A model generated the notes under the pieces. That model worked only from the letters and a program-made list of their open reading frames with translations. It made no database searches and was not told the origin of the DNA. Positions 42,815-52,562 of a stretch of DNA of 64,000 nucleotides are shown piece after piece; the first letter of the stretch is position 1; every line of letters begins with the position of its first letter. This DNA is from JAGQWW01 sp041392845. GTDB lineage: Bacteria > Bacteroidota > Bacteroidia > Chitinophagales > Saprospiraceae. The position numbers and the translations under genes were made by a program. Where the stretch lies: the NCBI GenBank assembly GCA_041392845.1, contig JAWKLG010000014.1:109735-173734 (forward strand), written 5' to 3'.

Positions 42815-43507
42815 TTAGGCTTTGAGGAATTTTTTATCATTTATTAGCATGAAATTCCCGCCAACATCGAGATAGGTTCCCTCCTTAAATACTTTTTTAA
42901 AATAGTTTTCATAAAAATTAAGGGTTTTGCTTTTGTCAGCCTTTGAAAAGGCCAGTCGATTGTACATAATTAGTCCGTCCTCGTTCAATGATTCTGACAA
43001 ACCTTCCAAAAACTCAGGTTCTTCAAACTCTTCCGGTACTTGATCATCAATAAACACATCCATAATGATACAATCGAATTTGGTTTCATTGGTCATTAAA
43101 AATCCATAAGCATCTGCATAGCGAATTTCAACCGGGTTTTTCAAATAGGGTAGGGCATAATTGGATGCCAATTCAATAACCGATTCGTCAGCTTCTACAC
43201 CGGTGAAATACATTTTTTCAGAAAAAAAGATCTCCATAATGAGTGGGACACTTGCCAAACCAAATCCTAAAATCAAAACCTCTGCCTTTTCATTGGGTCT
43301 CCATTTCAATTTTTGAAAAGACTTATAAAAATTATCGTACAAATCCCCATAAGAATAAATGGCATTGTCCGTACAAAGCTGGTAACGACCGTTTTTTAAA
43401 CTAACATGAAGGTTGTTATTGAGTTCGCTCGAACTGCTTTCAATATGAATTTCAAACAAATAACTCAACCATATTTTCCATTTGGGTTCATCAATGGGTA
43501 TGCGCAT
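42815..43507 (-). CDS. Spermidine-synthase-like methyltransferase-fold protein
   Basis: 230 residues. A Rossmann fold of the spermidine synthase/SAM-methyltransferase type is seen: AEVLILGFGLASVPLIME (nucleotide loop, with GFGLAS where true enzymes have GGGDG), FTGVEADESVIELA, VEIRYADAYGFL and FDCIIMDVFIDDQVPEEF. N-terminal 60 residues form beta strands as in spermidine synthases. Because the polyamine-binding motif is not conserved, a putrescine aminopropyltransferase activity is doubtful. It lies 10 bases after the GT4 gene and is likely co-transcribed. Confidence 0.7.
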   Translation of the reverse strand: MRIPIDEPKWKIWLSYLFEIHIESSSSELNNNLHVSLKNGRYQLCTDNAIYSYGDLYDNFYKSFQKLKWRPNEKAEVLILGFGLASVPLIMEIFFSEKMYFTGVEADESVIELASNYALPYLKNPVEIRYADAYGFLMTNETKFDCIIMDVFIDDQVPEEFEEPEFLEGLSESLNEDGLIMYNRLAFSKADKSKTLNFYENYFKKVFKEGTYLDVGGNFMLINDKKFLKA

Positions 43508-43517
43508 CGATTTAATT

Positions 43518-44651
43518 TTATGGTTGAAAAGAAGCTGCTTTTAATAAATTGGAATAAACAACATCTGCGGCCTTGTTCCAGGTGAATTTTTGCCGCTGTT
43601 GCCTTCCTTTCCTAATCAGTTCAGTTCGTAAATCTTCATTTTTATAAATGGATTCCATCGCTTTTGCTATGGCGCCAACATCGTAAGGATCAACCAAAAT
43701 TGCTGCTTCCCCTGCTACTTCTGGCATGGAAGAAACATTAGAAGTAATCACCGGGACCTCCGTATGCATAGCCTCTAATATTGGAATGCCAAATCCTTCA
43801 AAAAGAGAAACATACAATAAAGCCAGACTTGCACCGATATAAACCGGTAATTTTTCTCTGGCTACAAAACCTTTGAAAATAATGTCCTCCTTAAATTTTG
43901 AATCTTTAAAAGCATCCTTGGCAGCCTTGGTCATCCATGCCTTTCTTCCAATTATCACCATCTTTACATCCGATTGGGTAGAAGCTTTAAATTGGGAAAA
44001 GGCAGCAATCATCCTACCAACATTTTTTCTTGGATGGATGGCTCCTACATATATAAAGTAGGGTTTGCCATCGGTAACTTCTCTTCTTATATAGTCAGTA
44101 GATTCCGGATTCAAAGGTCGAAAGTTGGTACTACAACCATTACAAGCCACTTCAATTTTTTCTGAAGGCGTACTGAATTCCTGAATGATATCTTCTTTTG
44201 TAAAAGACGAAACTGCAATTATTCTATCAGCCCTGGCGATATATTTGGGAGTAAAATGCCGATAGAACATCAAATTTGTTTTTGAAATCTGATCGGGAAA
44301 ATGAAGATACGCAAGGTCGTGAATTACAAGTAGGGTCGGGACTTTAGTTTTGATGCTGCAAAAATTATCCATGCTTAAAAAAACATCTGCTTTGATGTTT
44401 TTTAAAATTGTAGGAATACTCCATTCATACCATATATAAAACAAGATGGGATGTCTGGCCGGAGGACTTACAATAATGGGTTTTACATTTTTACTAAAAA
44501 TAAAATCTTCATGATAAGGGCGGTCAAAAAGAAAAAAGAATTCGTGTTCCGGATGATTGCGCACCATTCGACGCAAAACCTCCATGGTAAATCTTCCCAT
44601 TCCTTCCAGGCGATCCTTCACCAAAAATCTGGTATTGACAGCAATTCTCAT
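43518..44651 (-). CDS. GT4-family glycosyltransferase
   Basis: 377 residues of a GT-B fold. N-terminal half: GMGRFTMEVLRRM, LLVIHDLAYLHFPD and a loop with IIAVSSFTKEDIIQEF. C-terminal half: YFIYVGAIHPRKNVGRMIAAF and the nucleotide-sugar site SLFEGFGIPILEAMHTEVPVITSNVSSMPEVAGEAAILVDPYD, which holds the E-x7-E motif of retaining GT4 enzymes. Transfers a sugar from an NDP-sugar onto a lipid or glycan on the cytosolic face. No polysaccharide cluster adjoins it; it starts its own short operon with the methyltransferase-fold gene. Confidence 0.9.
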   Translation of the reverse strand: MRIAVNTRFLVKDRLEGMGRFTMEVLRRMVRNHPEHEFFFLFDRPYHEDFIFSKNVKPIIVSPPARHPILFYIWYEWSIPTILKNIKADVFLSMDNFCSIKTKVPTLLVIHDLAYLHFPDQISKTNLMFYRHFTPKYIARADRIIAVSSFTKEDIIQEFSTPSEKIEVACNGCSTNFRPLNPESTDYIRREVTDGKPYFIYVGAIHPRKNVGRMIAAFSQFKASTQSDVKMVIIGRKAWMTKAAKDAFKDSKFKEDIIFKGFVAREKLPVYIGASLALLYVSLFEGFGIPILEAMHTEVPVITSNVSSMPEVAGEAAILVDPYDVGAIAKAMESIYKNEDLRTELIRKGRQQRQKFTWNKAADVVYSNLLKAASFQP

Positions 44652-44717
44652 ATGCGCCTAAAGGTAGCTTTTATGGTCTGATTGATAAGCCGTCTAGGTA
44701 AAAAGCTTTGAAGATTT

Positions 44718-45830
44718 TTAATAATTCCCGGCTTCTGATTTTACATCAAGACGAATTCCGTTTTCTGCCGGCTCAGCAAACATTTTTTTTCGGGCAATAA
44801 GCGCTACGGTTTCATCTTCAGTAAATATGGAAAAACCGGATTGGAGAATTTCATCCATTTCCGACAGTATCTTTTCCTGAGTCTCCCAATAAGTATTTTC
44901 CGGATTGAGTATGTCTTCCAGAATTTTGGATTTAATTTGAATGATTTCCTGTTCAAAAAGATCTGTATTATCCAGGATTTCTTCAATTTCTTCCAGGGTT
45001 CTTAAATGCAGCCCTCTGCCAAGCAAACTATGTCCGCCATAATCCCATGTTTGCATAAACCAGACAGGGTAAAAATTTTCTATGCTGTCTTGTTCATATA
45101 CCTGAAAATTTAATTCTAAAAACTCATTGTCTTCAGCTCCTTCGGTTGCTTTAACCTTGGGCAACATGGCCTTATAATTTTGAAAAAGATAATATTGAGT
45201 GCCCTCCGCAACCAATAAAGTACTGTAACCGGGTACAGGCTCACTCAACCAATCCAAATCGGGAGGAATCTCATAGCTGGTAACATCAAATCGAATTTCA
45301 AGGGCTTTGTTGAGACTGTCGCGAAGATGTTTTCCTGTTCGAAAGGCAGCTGCAAATTCCCGACTCGTTTTTGCTGAGTTGTATTGAAACCGATATTGTT
45401 CGATTTTTTTAGTAAGGCTTTCGCCAAATAAATATTCCAGCCTTTTTCTTACCAATTGCAGGGCTATTTCTGAAGGATGGCTTAGGTCAAAATTTAGCCC
45501 CCCCGCAAATGTCCAGCCAATAGTACTGTCTGGAGTTTGTACTTTGATCCATGGTTCCTTGTATGGGATTCCTCTTAGGGTAACTTCTGTGTAAAAGTTG
45601 CTGGCTTCTCCAAGATCGGTTAAAATGGTGCCTTTTTCCAGGGTGGTTAACACTTCGCCTTCTTCACCAGGTTTTGCTCTTAAACGAAGATTTTCAACGT
45701 TTACAATCATGGTTGATACAACCTCGCCTGGTTGTTCCACTACGACCTCCTTTTTTTCTTTACCTTCGGATGGTCTGCAACTGATAAAGGTCAGGCAAAG
45801 GCCAAATATTATGAAATACAATTTTCCCAT
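44718..45830 (-). CDS. SH3-domain lipoprotein
   Basis: The frame opens at 45929 but ATG 45830 gives a lipoprotein signal (MGKLYFIIFGLCLTFISC, Cys18) and is preferred; 370 residues. A bacterial SH3 domain spans about residues 40-120 (VENLRLRAKPGEEGEVLTTLEKGTILTDLG, GIPYKEPWIKVQTPDSTIGWTFAGGL). The rest is helical and acidic with no recognised motif. Bacterial SH3 domains bind cell-wall or other peptides; the lipid anchor places the protein in the envelope. It lies downstream of sigA but is separated from it by a terminator. Confidence 0.8.
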   Translation of the reverse strand: MGKLYFIIFGLCLTFISCRPSEGKEKKEVVVEQPGEVVSTMIVNVENLRLRAKPGEEGEVLTTLEKGTILTDLGEASNFYTEVTLRGIPYKEPWIKVQTPDSTIGWTFAGGLNFDLSHPSEIALQLVRKRLEYLFGESLTKKIEQYRFQYNSAKTSREFAAAFRTGKHLRDSLNKALEIRFDVTSYEIPPDLDWLSEPVPGYSTLLVAEGTQYYLFQNYKAMLPKVKATEGAEDNEFLELNFQVYEQDSIENFYPVWFMQTWDYGGHSLLGRGLHLRTLEEIEEILDNTDLFEQEIIQIKSKILEDILNPENTYWETQEKILSEMDEILQSGFSIFTEDETVALIARKKMFAEPAENGIRLDVKSEAGNY

Positions 45831-45902
45831 TCCGCTTGCTCTTTTTGGCTGTACTGTGAATGGTAAAGTTACGGAATGGAGTTGAAACGGGGCAGAAATA
45901 CA

Positions 45903-45937
45903 ATAAAAAAGGGCATTTCGGAGATCCAAAATGCCCT
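45903..45937 (-). terminator. Terminator of sigA
   Basis: On the minus strand AGGGCATTT/AAATGCCCT pair around TGGATCTCCG, followed by TTTTTTATTG; 32 bases after the sigA stop. Confidence 0.85.
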
Positions 45938-45968
45938 AAAGCTCTTTTATGTTCAAGAGGAAATTTGA

Positions 45969-46841
45969 TTATTTTCCAAGGTAGGAACGCAATGCATTCC
46001 TGTTGTAACTTTTTCTAAGTCTTCTGATGGCCCTTTCTTTGATTTGTCTTACACGCTCTCTTGTCAAGCCATACAAATCTCCAATTTCTTCAAGTGTCAA
46101 AGCTTTGTATCCGTTTAGTCCATAATAAGAGGATAAAACTTCTACTTCTCTTGGAGATAAAATTGATAAACCTTGTTGTACTTCTTCTTTTAAAGATTGC
46201 TCCATCAAAGTGTTATCAGGACTTAATTCTTCTTCACCACCTGTAAAAACATCCAGCATAGTGCTGTCTCCATCTTCACCACTCAAAGGAGCATCCATAG
46301 ACAAATGTCGACCATGTCCTTTCATCATGTTTGCTACTTCTTTTGGAGTCATGTCCAAAATCTCAGCCAATTCTTCTACTGAAGGTTCTCTTTCAAACTC
46401 CTGCACAAAAGAAAGAAAAGCTTCATTCACCTTATTATAGGAACCTACTTTATTAAGAGGTAGTCTTACTATTCTGGAATATTCTACGATTGCTTGGAGG
46501 ATAGACTGACGAATCCACCACACTGCGTAAGAGATGAATTTAAATCCTTTGGTTTCATCAAAACGTTTGGCAGCCTTCATAAGACCAACATTGCCCTCAT
46601 TGATAAGGTCACTTAGGGACAAGCCCTGGTTTTGATATTGTTTTGCTACAGAAACAACGAAACGAAGATTTGCCTGCGTCAATCTGTGCAACGCCTGCTG
46701 GTCTCCTTCCCTGATTCGACGAGCCATCTCTGCCTCTTCTTCAGGGGTAAGCATGGAGATCTTTCCAATGTCATTTAAATATTTGTCCAGAGCAACACTC
46801 TCTCTGGTCGTAATTTTATTCGTAATCTTTAATTGACGCAT
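45969..46841 (-). CDS. sigA: Primary RNA polymerase sigma factor (sigma-70, RpoD/SigA)
   Basis: 290 residues, the short form typical of Bacteroidota primary sigma factors, which lack the long N-terminal region. Region 1.2 (SVALDKYLNDIGKISMLTPEEEAEMARRIREGD), region 2 (LRFVVSVAKQYQNQGLSLSDLINEGNVGLMKAAKRFDETKGFKFISYAVWWIRQSI), region 3 and region 4 with the helix-turn-helix (LTLEEIGDLYGLTRERVRQIKERAIRRLRK) are all present. It directs housekeeping transcription from -33/-7 (TTTG, TAnnTTTG) promoters. Confidence 0.95.
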   Translation of the reverse strand: MRQLKITNKITTRESVALDKYLNDIGKISMLTPEEEAEMARRIREGDQQALHRLTQANLRFVVSVAKQYQNQGLSLSDLINEGNVGLMKAAKRFDETKGFKFISYAVWWIRQSILQAIVEYSRIVRLPLNKVGSYNKVNEAFLSFVQEFEREPSVEELAEILDMTPKEVANMMKGHGRHLSMDAPLSGEDGDSTMLDVFTGGEEELSPDNTLMEQSLKEEVQQGLSILSPREVEVLSSYYGLNGYKALTLEEIGDLYGLTRERVRQIKERAIRRLRKSYNRNALRSYLGK

Positions 46842-47279
46842 ATTGTTTTGGGAGTTTTTTGAAGTTATATTATTACGGAATTATAATCAAAAAAGTTGCC
46901 ACGATTTCAAAAAAAACTTGACTTTTTGAACAAATTATTTATTTCAATAATTCATTAATAGTAACACAGCCTACTTTCAAAAGGTTCCTTTGGGAATAAA
47001 TAAAATAAAATTTTTTCAATTTTCCATATTTGCAAATCAAAATTGGGCTGGTCAAAATTGAAAAAATTGTTCAGCGCGCTCTGTTAAAACTTGTAAAATT
47101 TATCCGTATTTGTAGGATACCTGTCATAAGTGAATAAAGAACCTTAAAATTACCGGTTTTCTTATTTACTGCTGTTTAGAATACCTTAAAGAATGAATAA
47201 TTTTTCTAATTTTACCGCGATATAGATGATTGTGAATACAGCTTCCTATATGTTTTTTTCACCAAAATTTATGATTAGT
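46842..47279. promoter_or_regulatory. Divergent promoter region of sigA and the T9SS gene
   Basis: 438 AT-rich bases without an ORF. TAATTTTA at 47207-47214 resembles a -7 element for the plus-strand gene and would leave a leader of about 60 bases to the ATG at 47280. The sigA promoter was not located. Confidence 0.4.
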
Positions 47280-49136
47280 ATGAAGAGCTTTTTTACAAAA
47301 AACTTGGCGCTTATAGCAGTGTCATTTTTATTCTCAGGCGTTGCGCTTCAAGCACAGACTTATTGGGAAGAGCAGTTTGACGGCGGCCTAAATGGTTGGA
47401 CTGTTGAAGATATTCTTTTTGATAACGATTCAATTACCTGGATTTGGAGCCCAACAGGAAACGTTGGTAGTGGTGCATTTGCTGGTGCTAATACTGCTAT
47501 TCAATCTGCTTCAGTTGCGAATGGTACTGTATTGGTAAATTATGACTACTATATGACTGGTGGTGTAGCAGCAAATGCTCCTGCATTCCCTTATCCTGAT
47601 TACCAGGGAGACATCATTTCTCCTCCAATCGATCTTTCAAATGTTAACACTCCTTTGAATATCGAGTTTACACAATTGATTCGTCGTTTGAATGCAGTTT
47701 CAGGTAACTTCTTTTCTTCTTACTCTTTCAGTACTGATGACGGAGTAACCTGGAGTGATCAGTTTGATGCAAACGATGGTTTGCCAAACAACGCTCAAAA
47801 CGTTATGACCAATACCAAAAAATTCCCGATTCCAACCAGCCTTGGCCTTGAAGGAAGTTCTAACGTTCGTGTAAAATTCACTTACGCTGGTGACTTTTAC
47901 TACTGGGTACTTGATGATATCAAAATTACTGCAAGAACTCAACCTGATATGCAGGCAAACGACAACTGGTATGCAATTGCTCCAAGTGTTGTTACACCAA
48001 AAGACTTGGTTACTGAAATGCATTTCATGAATGACATCGAGAATGTTGGTGGTGTTGTTGAAACAGGTGTAAACCTAAACATCACTATCCAGGATGAGAC
48101 TACCGGTAATACTTTGTATACTGCTGATCAGCCTTATGGTACTATGATCGTTGACTCACTAGCTGAAAACATTGCTTTTGGTGCATTTACACCTCCAACA
48201 ACAGCTGGAATTTTCAAAGGTACCTATACACTTACTTCTGACTCTACAGATGCAAATCCAGACAACAATGTAATTGAGTTTACTTTCGAAAACTCTGAGT
48301 CTACATTCGCAAAAGAAACAGGATCAACTAGAGACGTAGCTCCTGCAGCAGATAATTCCTTCTCTTATGGTAACTGTTTCTACGTACCATTTAGTGGCTA
48401 CAAAGCTACTACTGTTACTTTTGGTGTAGCTAACGCTTCTGCCGTTTCTGGTCAGTTGGTTACCACTAAATTGATTAAGGTTCTAGGTGACCTTGACGAA
48501 AGTGGTCAATTGGAAATGGAAGAATATGAATTGGTAACTTTCAACGGTTATACATTCGACGGTTCTGAAGATGATCAGTTGATTACAATTCCTATCGATA
48601 TTGATGGTAACAACATTGACCTTGAAGCAGAAACCAATTACCTGATTACAGTAGAATATGCTGACGTTTCAAATCAGGAGTTGTTCTACCTATCTGCAGA
48701 CAATAATGACTACGGTGCAATGGTATTTGCAGCGGCTGAAAACGGCAAAGAGCGCTTCGGTTCTTTGTTGGACGTAGGATTGGATGGTACGTTCTCTATC
48801 ATCGGTTTCGGTTACGATCTTGTACCAGTGGTACGTATGGACGTAGCTAAAGCTTCAGGTGTAAACAACCAGTTGGCAGCTGACAACAAAATCGAATTGT
48901 TCCCTAACCCTGCAACTAACTTTGTAAACCTTGACATCAACCTTGTTGAGGCAGCATCTCAGTTTGAGGTTAGAATCGTAGACATCACTGGTAAAGTGAT
49001 GAATACTTTCCAATTTGATAACATCCAGAGAGACAGATTGGAATTGAATGTAAGCAACCTTAATTCCGGTTCTTACTTTGCAAGAGTTATTACTGCAGAA
49101 GGTGAAAGAAGCATTCCTTTTGTAGTTCAGAAATAA
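47280..49136 (+). CDS. T9SS-secreted surface protein
   Basis: The frame is open from 47226; ATG 47280 gives a standard signal peptide (MKSFFTKNLALIAVSFLF, cleaved after LQAQ) and 618 residues. The first 220 residues look like a jelly-roll module with choice-of-anchor features (YWEEQFDGGLNGWTVEDI, VLVNYDYYMTGG, FSTDDGVTWSDQF, WVLDDIKITAR). A CARDB-like beta segment follows at 230-330 (DIENVGGVVETGVNLNITI). The last 85 residues are a T9SS type A sorting domain (IELFPNPATNFVNLDI, SGSYFARVI). Codons are uniform and preferred, suggesting high expression. A strong terminator follows. Confidence 0.88.
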   Translation: MKSFFTKNLALIAVSFLFSGVALQAQTYWEEQFDGGLNGWTVEDILFDNDSITWIWSPTGNVGSGAFAGANTAIQSASVANGTVLVNYDYYMTGGVAANAPAFPYPDYQGDIISPPIDLSNVNTPLNIEFTQLIRRLNAVSGNFFSSYSFSTDDGVTWSDQFDANDGLPNNAQNVMTNTKKFPIPTSLGLEGSSNVRVKFTYAGDFYYWVLDDIKITARTQPDMQANDNWYAIAPSVVTPKDLVTEMHFMNDIENVGGVVETGVNLNITIQDETTGNTLYTADQPYGTMIVDSLAENIAFGAFTPPTTAGIFKGTYTLTSDSTDANPDNNVIEFTFENSESTFAKETGSTRDVAPAADNSFSYGNCFYVPFSGYKATTVTFGVANASAVSGQLVTTKLIKVLGDLDESGQLEMEEYELVTFNGYTFDGSEDDQLITIPIDIDGNNIDLEAETNYLITVEYADVSNQELFYLSADNNDYGAMVFAAAENGKERFGSLLDVGLDGTFSIIGFGYDLVPVVRMDVAKASGVNNQLAADNKIELFPNPATNFVNLDINLVEAASQFEVRIVDITGKVMNTFQFDNIQRDRLELNVSNLNSGSYFARVITAEGERSIPFVVQK

Positions 49137-49156
49137 TTTTGATTTAAAATTATTTT

Positions 49157-49194
49157 AAAAGCCCTCCCGGTTTAAAATCCGGGAGGGCTTTTTT
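49157..49194 (+). terminator. Rho-independent terminator
   Basis: AAGCCCTCCCGG/CCGGGAGGGCTT, a 12-bp perfect stem around TTTAAAAT, followed by TTTT. Confidence 0.9.
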
Positions 49195-49231
49195 CATTTA
49201 TTGTGCCTGCTAGCATTCCATTAAAGAATTT

Positions 49232-49239
49232 TACATTTG
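49232..49239 (+). promoter_or_regulatory. Bacteroidota-type -7 element of the OstA-like gene
   Basis: TACATTTG matches TAnnTTTG exactly, 34 bases before the preferred ATG at 49273. No convincing -33 box. Confidence 0.5.
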
Positions 49240-49272
49240 CAGCGATTTTATTTGTTCTCACATTTAAACCTT

Positions 49273-51072
49273 ATGATCAAAAATCTGGGTGCATTCCTGG
49301 TTTTGTTTTTAATTCCCTTGTGCGGCTTATTCGCTCAGGATAGCATCCCCGCTGCTGATACCAGCTCTAAAAGAATTATTGTCGATTTTTCTGATTTATT
49401 TGAATACATCATCGAAGGTGAAAATACCTATCAAAAGCTGATAGGAAGTGTTGAGTTGAGGCAGGATAGTGTCTTCATGTATTGTGATTCTGCGATAATT
49501 AAAAATGAGACTGAATTAACTGCAATGGGTAATGTGGTTATCCAGCAGGGAGATTCTCTCAATGTCTATTCTGATTCGGCTACTTATAGTAGTCTTACAA
49601 AATTGGCAGACCTTTATGGAGAAGTAGTTTTGTTAAATGGGAATCAAAAGCTGTTTACAGATTCCCTAAAATATGACCTTAATACGAAAACTGCAGTCTA
49701 TAAAGGTGGCGCAACGCTTACCAATGATACAACCCAGCTTACTAGTTTGGAAGGTATTTATCTGGTGGATTCCAACGATATATTTTTTAAGGATAAGGTC
49801 GTGGTTGTCAATCCGGATTTTAGTTTGAAAGCAGATACCCTAAAGTACAATACAAAATCCAGAATCGTAAATTTTCTGGGGCCCACCTTGATTAGTACAC
49901 TTCGGGATGGAAAGATATTCTGTGAAGAAGGTTTTTATAACATACCTGAAAAGAGGGCCAGATTTGCCAAAAATGCCCAGTATAAAAAAGAAAGTAGGAT
50001 TGCCAGTGCCGATGTGATAGATTATGATGCTGAGACAGGTGAGTATGTATTAAGTGGAGATGCCTATTTTGAAGATGAAGATAAAATAGCAACTGCCGAT
50101 ACCATCAAACACAATGAATCGGTAGAAACAACCGAATTAATAGGTAATGCCGATTTTAAAAATGATAAACAACACATCGTTGCAGCTAAGATTTTCTACA
50201 ATGGAAAATCAGATACTTACAAAACCACCGGCAGGTCGGTAGTAAGCGACCCCCCCTCCATACTGGAAGCCGACGCGCTTGATTTTGACAACCTTACGGG
50301 TCTTGGTTTTGCCAATGGAAATGTAGTTTGGCGAGATACTACCCAGGATCTCATATTGAAAGCAGACAAAGCAGAGTATGACAAAAAAAGGGATTACCTG
50401 AAAACAAAAGGATCTAGACCATTATTAATTTCTATCGTTGAAGGCGATTCTTTATTCCTCCGGGCAGATACACTTATTTCTCAGCGACGTGACACCAGCC
50501 TGGAAACACAGGACAGTTCCAAAATCATGTTGGCGTATAATAATGTTCGAATTTATAAAACTGATTTACAAGCTGTTTGTGATTCCCTTGTATATTCCAT
50601 GGGGGACTCCCTTTTTTATTTTTATAATGAACCAATAGTTTGGTCAGATACTTCTCAATTTGTGGCTGATTCTATCAGCATGAAAATGGGGGAAGGACAA
50701 ATTGATAAAATTTACCTCAGACAAAATTCCTTTATCATCAATTCTCCTGATGAGATTTTTTTTAATCAGATAAAAGGAAAATTTATTACCGCTTCATTTG
50801 AAGAAAAAGAATTGAGGCGTATGTTGGTCGAAGGAAATGCGGAATCAGTTTATTATGCGCTGGATGATTCTGATGCATATATGGGTGTCAATAAAACCAT
50901 TTGTAGTGAAATGCTTTTGTATTTTGGTAACAATCAGGTTGAAAAGATTAAATTTTTTGCTCAACCAAAGGCAAAACTTACACCCATGAGCAAGGCCAAC
51001 CATCAGGAACTTAAAATGCCGGGATTCAGATGGGTAACCGATATCCGGCCAAAATCGAAAGATGATTTATAG
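49273..51072 (+). CDS. OstA-like (LptA/LptD N-terminal type) exported protein
   Basis: ATG 49273 gives a signal peptide (MIKNLGAFLVLFLIPLCGLFAQ) and 599 residues; a TTG at 49237 is less likely. The mature protein is a long series of repeated short strands of OstA/LptA type: LIGSVELRQDSVFMYCDSAIIKNE, AMGNVVIQQGDSLNVYSDSATY, LFTDSLKYDLNTKTAVYKGG, SLKADTLKYNTKSRIVNFLG and so on. They stack as a beta-jellyroll bridge carrying lipopolysaccharide across the periplasm. There is no C-terminal barrel, so it is not LptD itself. It is a common Bacteroidota member of the LPS transport system, followed by xerC. Confidence 0.85.
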   Translation: MIKNLGAFLVLFLIPLCGLFAQDSIPAADTSSKRIIVDFSDLFEYIIEGENTYQKLIGSVELRQDSVFMYCDSAIIKNETELTAMGNVVIQQGDSLNVYSDSATYSSLTKLADLYGEVVLLNGNQKLFTDSLKYDLNTKTAVYKGGATLTNDTTQLTSLEGIYLVDSNDIFFKDKVVVVNPDFSLKADTLKYNTKSRIVNFLGPTLISTLRDGKIFCEEGFYNIPEKRARFAKNAQYKKESRIASADVIDYDAETGEYVLSGDAYFEDEDKIATADTIKHNESVETTELIGNADFKNDKQHIVAAKIFYNGKSDTYKTTGRSVVSDPPSILEADALDFDNLTGLGFANGNVVWRDTTQDLILKADKAEYDKKRDYLKTKGSRPLLISIVEGDSLFLRADTLISQRRDTSLETQDSSKIMLAYNNVRIYKTDLQAVCDSLVYSMGDSLFYFYNEPIVWSDTSQFVADSISMKMGEGQIDKIYLRQNSFIINSPDEIFFNQIKGKFITASFEEKELRRMLVEGNAESVYYALDDSDAYMGVNKTICSEMLLYFGNNQVEKIKFFAQPKAKLTPMSKANHQELKMPGFRWVTDIRPKSKDDL

Positions 51073-51189
51073 GTAATATTATCCAGTCTGGTCTATAATA
51101 TTCATCATTGCTGTCGATTTTGGATTTTAAAATTTTGGATTTAATCAACAATAAGATTAAATTGAAAATGTAATTGAATAGAGAACCAA

Positions 51190-52107
51190 GTGGCAGCATT
51201 TATGCAAACAGCTTCATTTCTTGATTATTTAAAATTTGAAAAAAGGTATTCACCTCACACGCTATCGGCTTATGAAAGTGACCTTGAGCAGTTTGCATCC
51301 TTTCTTTCTGACCAATATGAGTTGAATGATTTGAGTAAGTCAGAATCTATTCATATCCGTTCCTGGATGGTGTATTTAATTGATAGTAAAATTACGCCAA
51401 GGTCAATCAACCGAAAGCTCTCCACTTTAAAATCTTATTATAAATTTTTGTTGAGACGCCAATTGATTGATTCTAATCCAATGGCAAAAATTCAGTCTCC
51501 CAAATCCGGTAAAAGATTACCTGTTTTTGTTAGCAAGCCAAATTTGGACCGTTTGTTTGATAATTTTGAATACCCGGAAGGATTTACCGGCATTCGGGAC
51601 AGAATGGTATTGGAAACGTTTTACACTTTGGGAATCAGGGTATCTGAATTGGTAGGGTTAAAAATAACAGATTTTGACTGGGCAGCCAGGAATGTAAAGA
51701 TATTAGGAAAAGGAAGTAAAGAGCGATTGGTTCCTTTTGGCGCCAGATTTGAACAATCTGTTAAGGAATATATTTTAAAAAGGAAAGACTTCTTTCCCGA
51801 TGAAGCCGGTGTGCATCTTTTTTTAAATGACAAAGGCAAACCGGTCAATAGTTCATTTATTTACAGAGTAGTGAATCATTATTTATCTATGGTTACTACC
51901 ATTGAAAAGAAAAGTCCCCACGTACTGCGACATTCATTTGCGACACATCTATCGGATAGTGGTGCAGACCTGAACGCCATCAAAGAATTATTGGGGCATT
52001 CAAGTTTAGCGGCGACCCAGGTTTACACTCATAATTCGATTGAGAAACTACGAAGAGTATACGAACAGGCCCACCCGAAAGCGGGAAAGGGCAGGACTGA
52101 AAATTGA
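51190..52107 (+). CDS. xerC: Tyrosine recombinase XerC/XerD
   Basis: GTG at 51190 or ATG at 51202; 305 residues. The N-terminal SAM-like DNA-binding domain has FEKRYSPHTLSAYESDLEQF and SINRKLSTLKSYYKFLLR. The catalytic set is complete: Arg in TLGIRVSELVGL, Lys in GKGSKERLVP, H-x-L-R in HVLRHSFATHL, His in LGHSSLAATQVYTH and the nucleophile Tyr there. It resolves chromosome dimers at dif. The xerC-hpf order is common in Bacteroidota, which speaks against a phage integrase. Confidence 0.92.
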   Translation: MAAFMQTASFLDYLKFEKRYSPHTLSAYESDLEQFASFLSDQYELNDLSKSESIHIRSWMVYLIDSKITPRSINRKLSTLKSYYKFLLRRQLIDSNPMAKIQSPKSGKRLPVFVSKPNLDRLFDNFEYPEGFTGIRDRMVLETFYTLGIRVSELVGLKITDFDWAARNVKILGKGSKERLVPFGARFEQSVKEYILKRKDFFPDEAGVHLFLNDKGKPVNSSFIYRVVNHYLSMVTTIEKKSPHVLRHSFATHLSDSGADLNAIKELLGHSSLAATQVYTHNSIEKLRRVYEQAHPKAGKGRTEN

Positions 52108-52139
52108 AAACTTTTTTCCCACTTTAAAATTTTTGTCTA

Positions 52140-52442
52140 ATGAGAGTACAAACAGAAACTGTCCAATTCAAAGCGGACAAGAAGTTGCTAGATTTTATTG
52201 ACAATAAAATGAGTAAGCTGGATCAATTTTTTGACAGAATCATTGATGCACAAGTTTATCTGAAACTCGAGAATAGTGGTCAGGTAAAAGACAAGATCGC
52301 TGAGATTAAATTAAATGTACCGGGAGATACTTTGATAGCCAAAGAATCCTCTAAAGCGTTTGAATCTTCTATAGACGCTGCCATCGACGTTTTAAAGCGT
52401 CAGCTGGACAAGTACAAAGAAAAAATGCGAGAAAGGCACTAA
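52140..52442 (+). CDS. hpf: Ribosome hibernation-promoting factor, short form
   Basis: 100 residues, 32 bases after xerC. Beta-alpha-beta-beta-beta-alpha pattern of HPF/RaiA: VQFKADKKLLDFIDNKMSKLDQFFDRI, AQVYLKLENSG, KIAEIKLNVPGDTLIAKESSKAFESSIDAAIDVLKRQLDKYKEKMRER, with the basic C-terminal helix. It lacks the long-form dimerisation domain, so it acts as a short HPF or YfiA-like factor that blocks the decoding centre in stationary phase. The usual downstream tRNA/tuf cluster is missing here; a terminator and the convergent tonB follow. Confidence 0.9.
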   Translation: MRVQTETVQFKADKKLLDFIDNKMSKLDQFFDRIIDAQVYLKLENSGQVKDKIAEIKLNVPGDTLIAKESSKAFESSIDAAIDVLKRQLDKYKEKMRERH

Positions 52443-52504
52443 AGAAATAAGTGATGAATTTCCAATTAGGTTTCCGGAATAATTCATCACGACCCTAAGC
52501 AAAT

Positions 52505-52541
52505 AAAAAACGCGGGTAGCAAAGCTATCCGCGTTTTTTTT
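52505..52541. terminator. Bidirectional terminator between hpf and tonB
   Basis: Stem CGCGGGTAGC/GCTATCCGCG (one G-U or mismatch) with loop AAA, flanked by A6 and T8. Confidence 0.85.
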
Positions 52542-52562
52542 ATAGGTAGGAAATGAAAAAGT

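Noticed and set aside
42815..43507. Calling the Rossmann-fold protein spermidine synthase (speE)
   Set aside because: The GGGDG-type loop and polyamine-binding Asp pattern are not conserved, so only the fold is supported.
51190..52107. Tyrosine recombinase as sign of a prophage or integrative element
   Set aside because: It has XerC-type features and lies in the conserved xerC-hpf context; no phage gene, att repeat or tRNA junction is near it.
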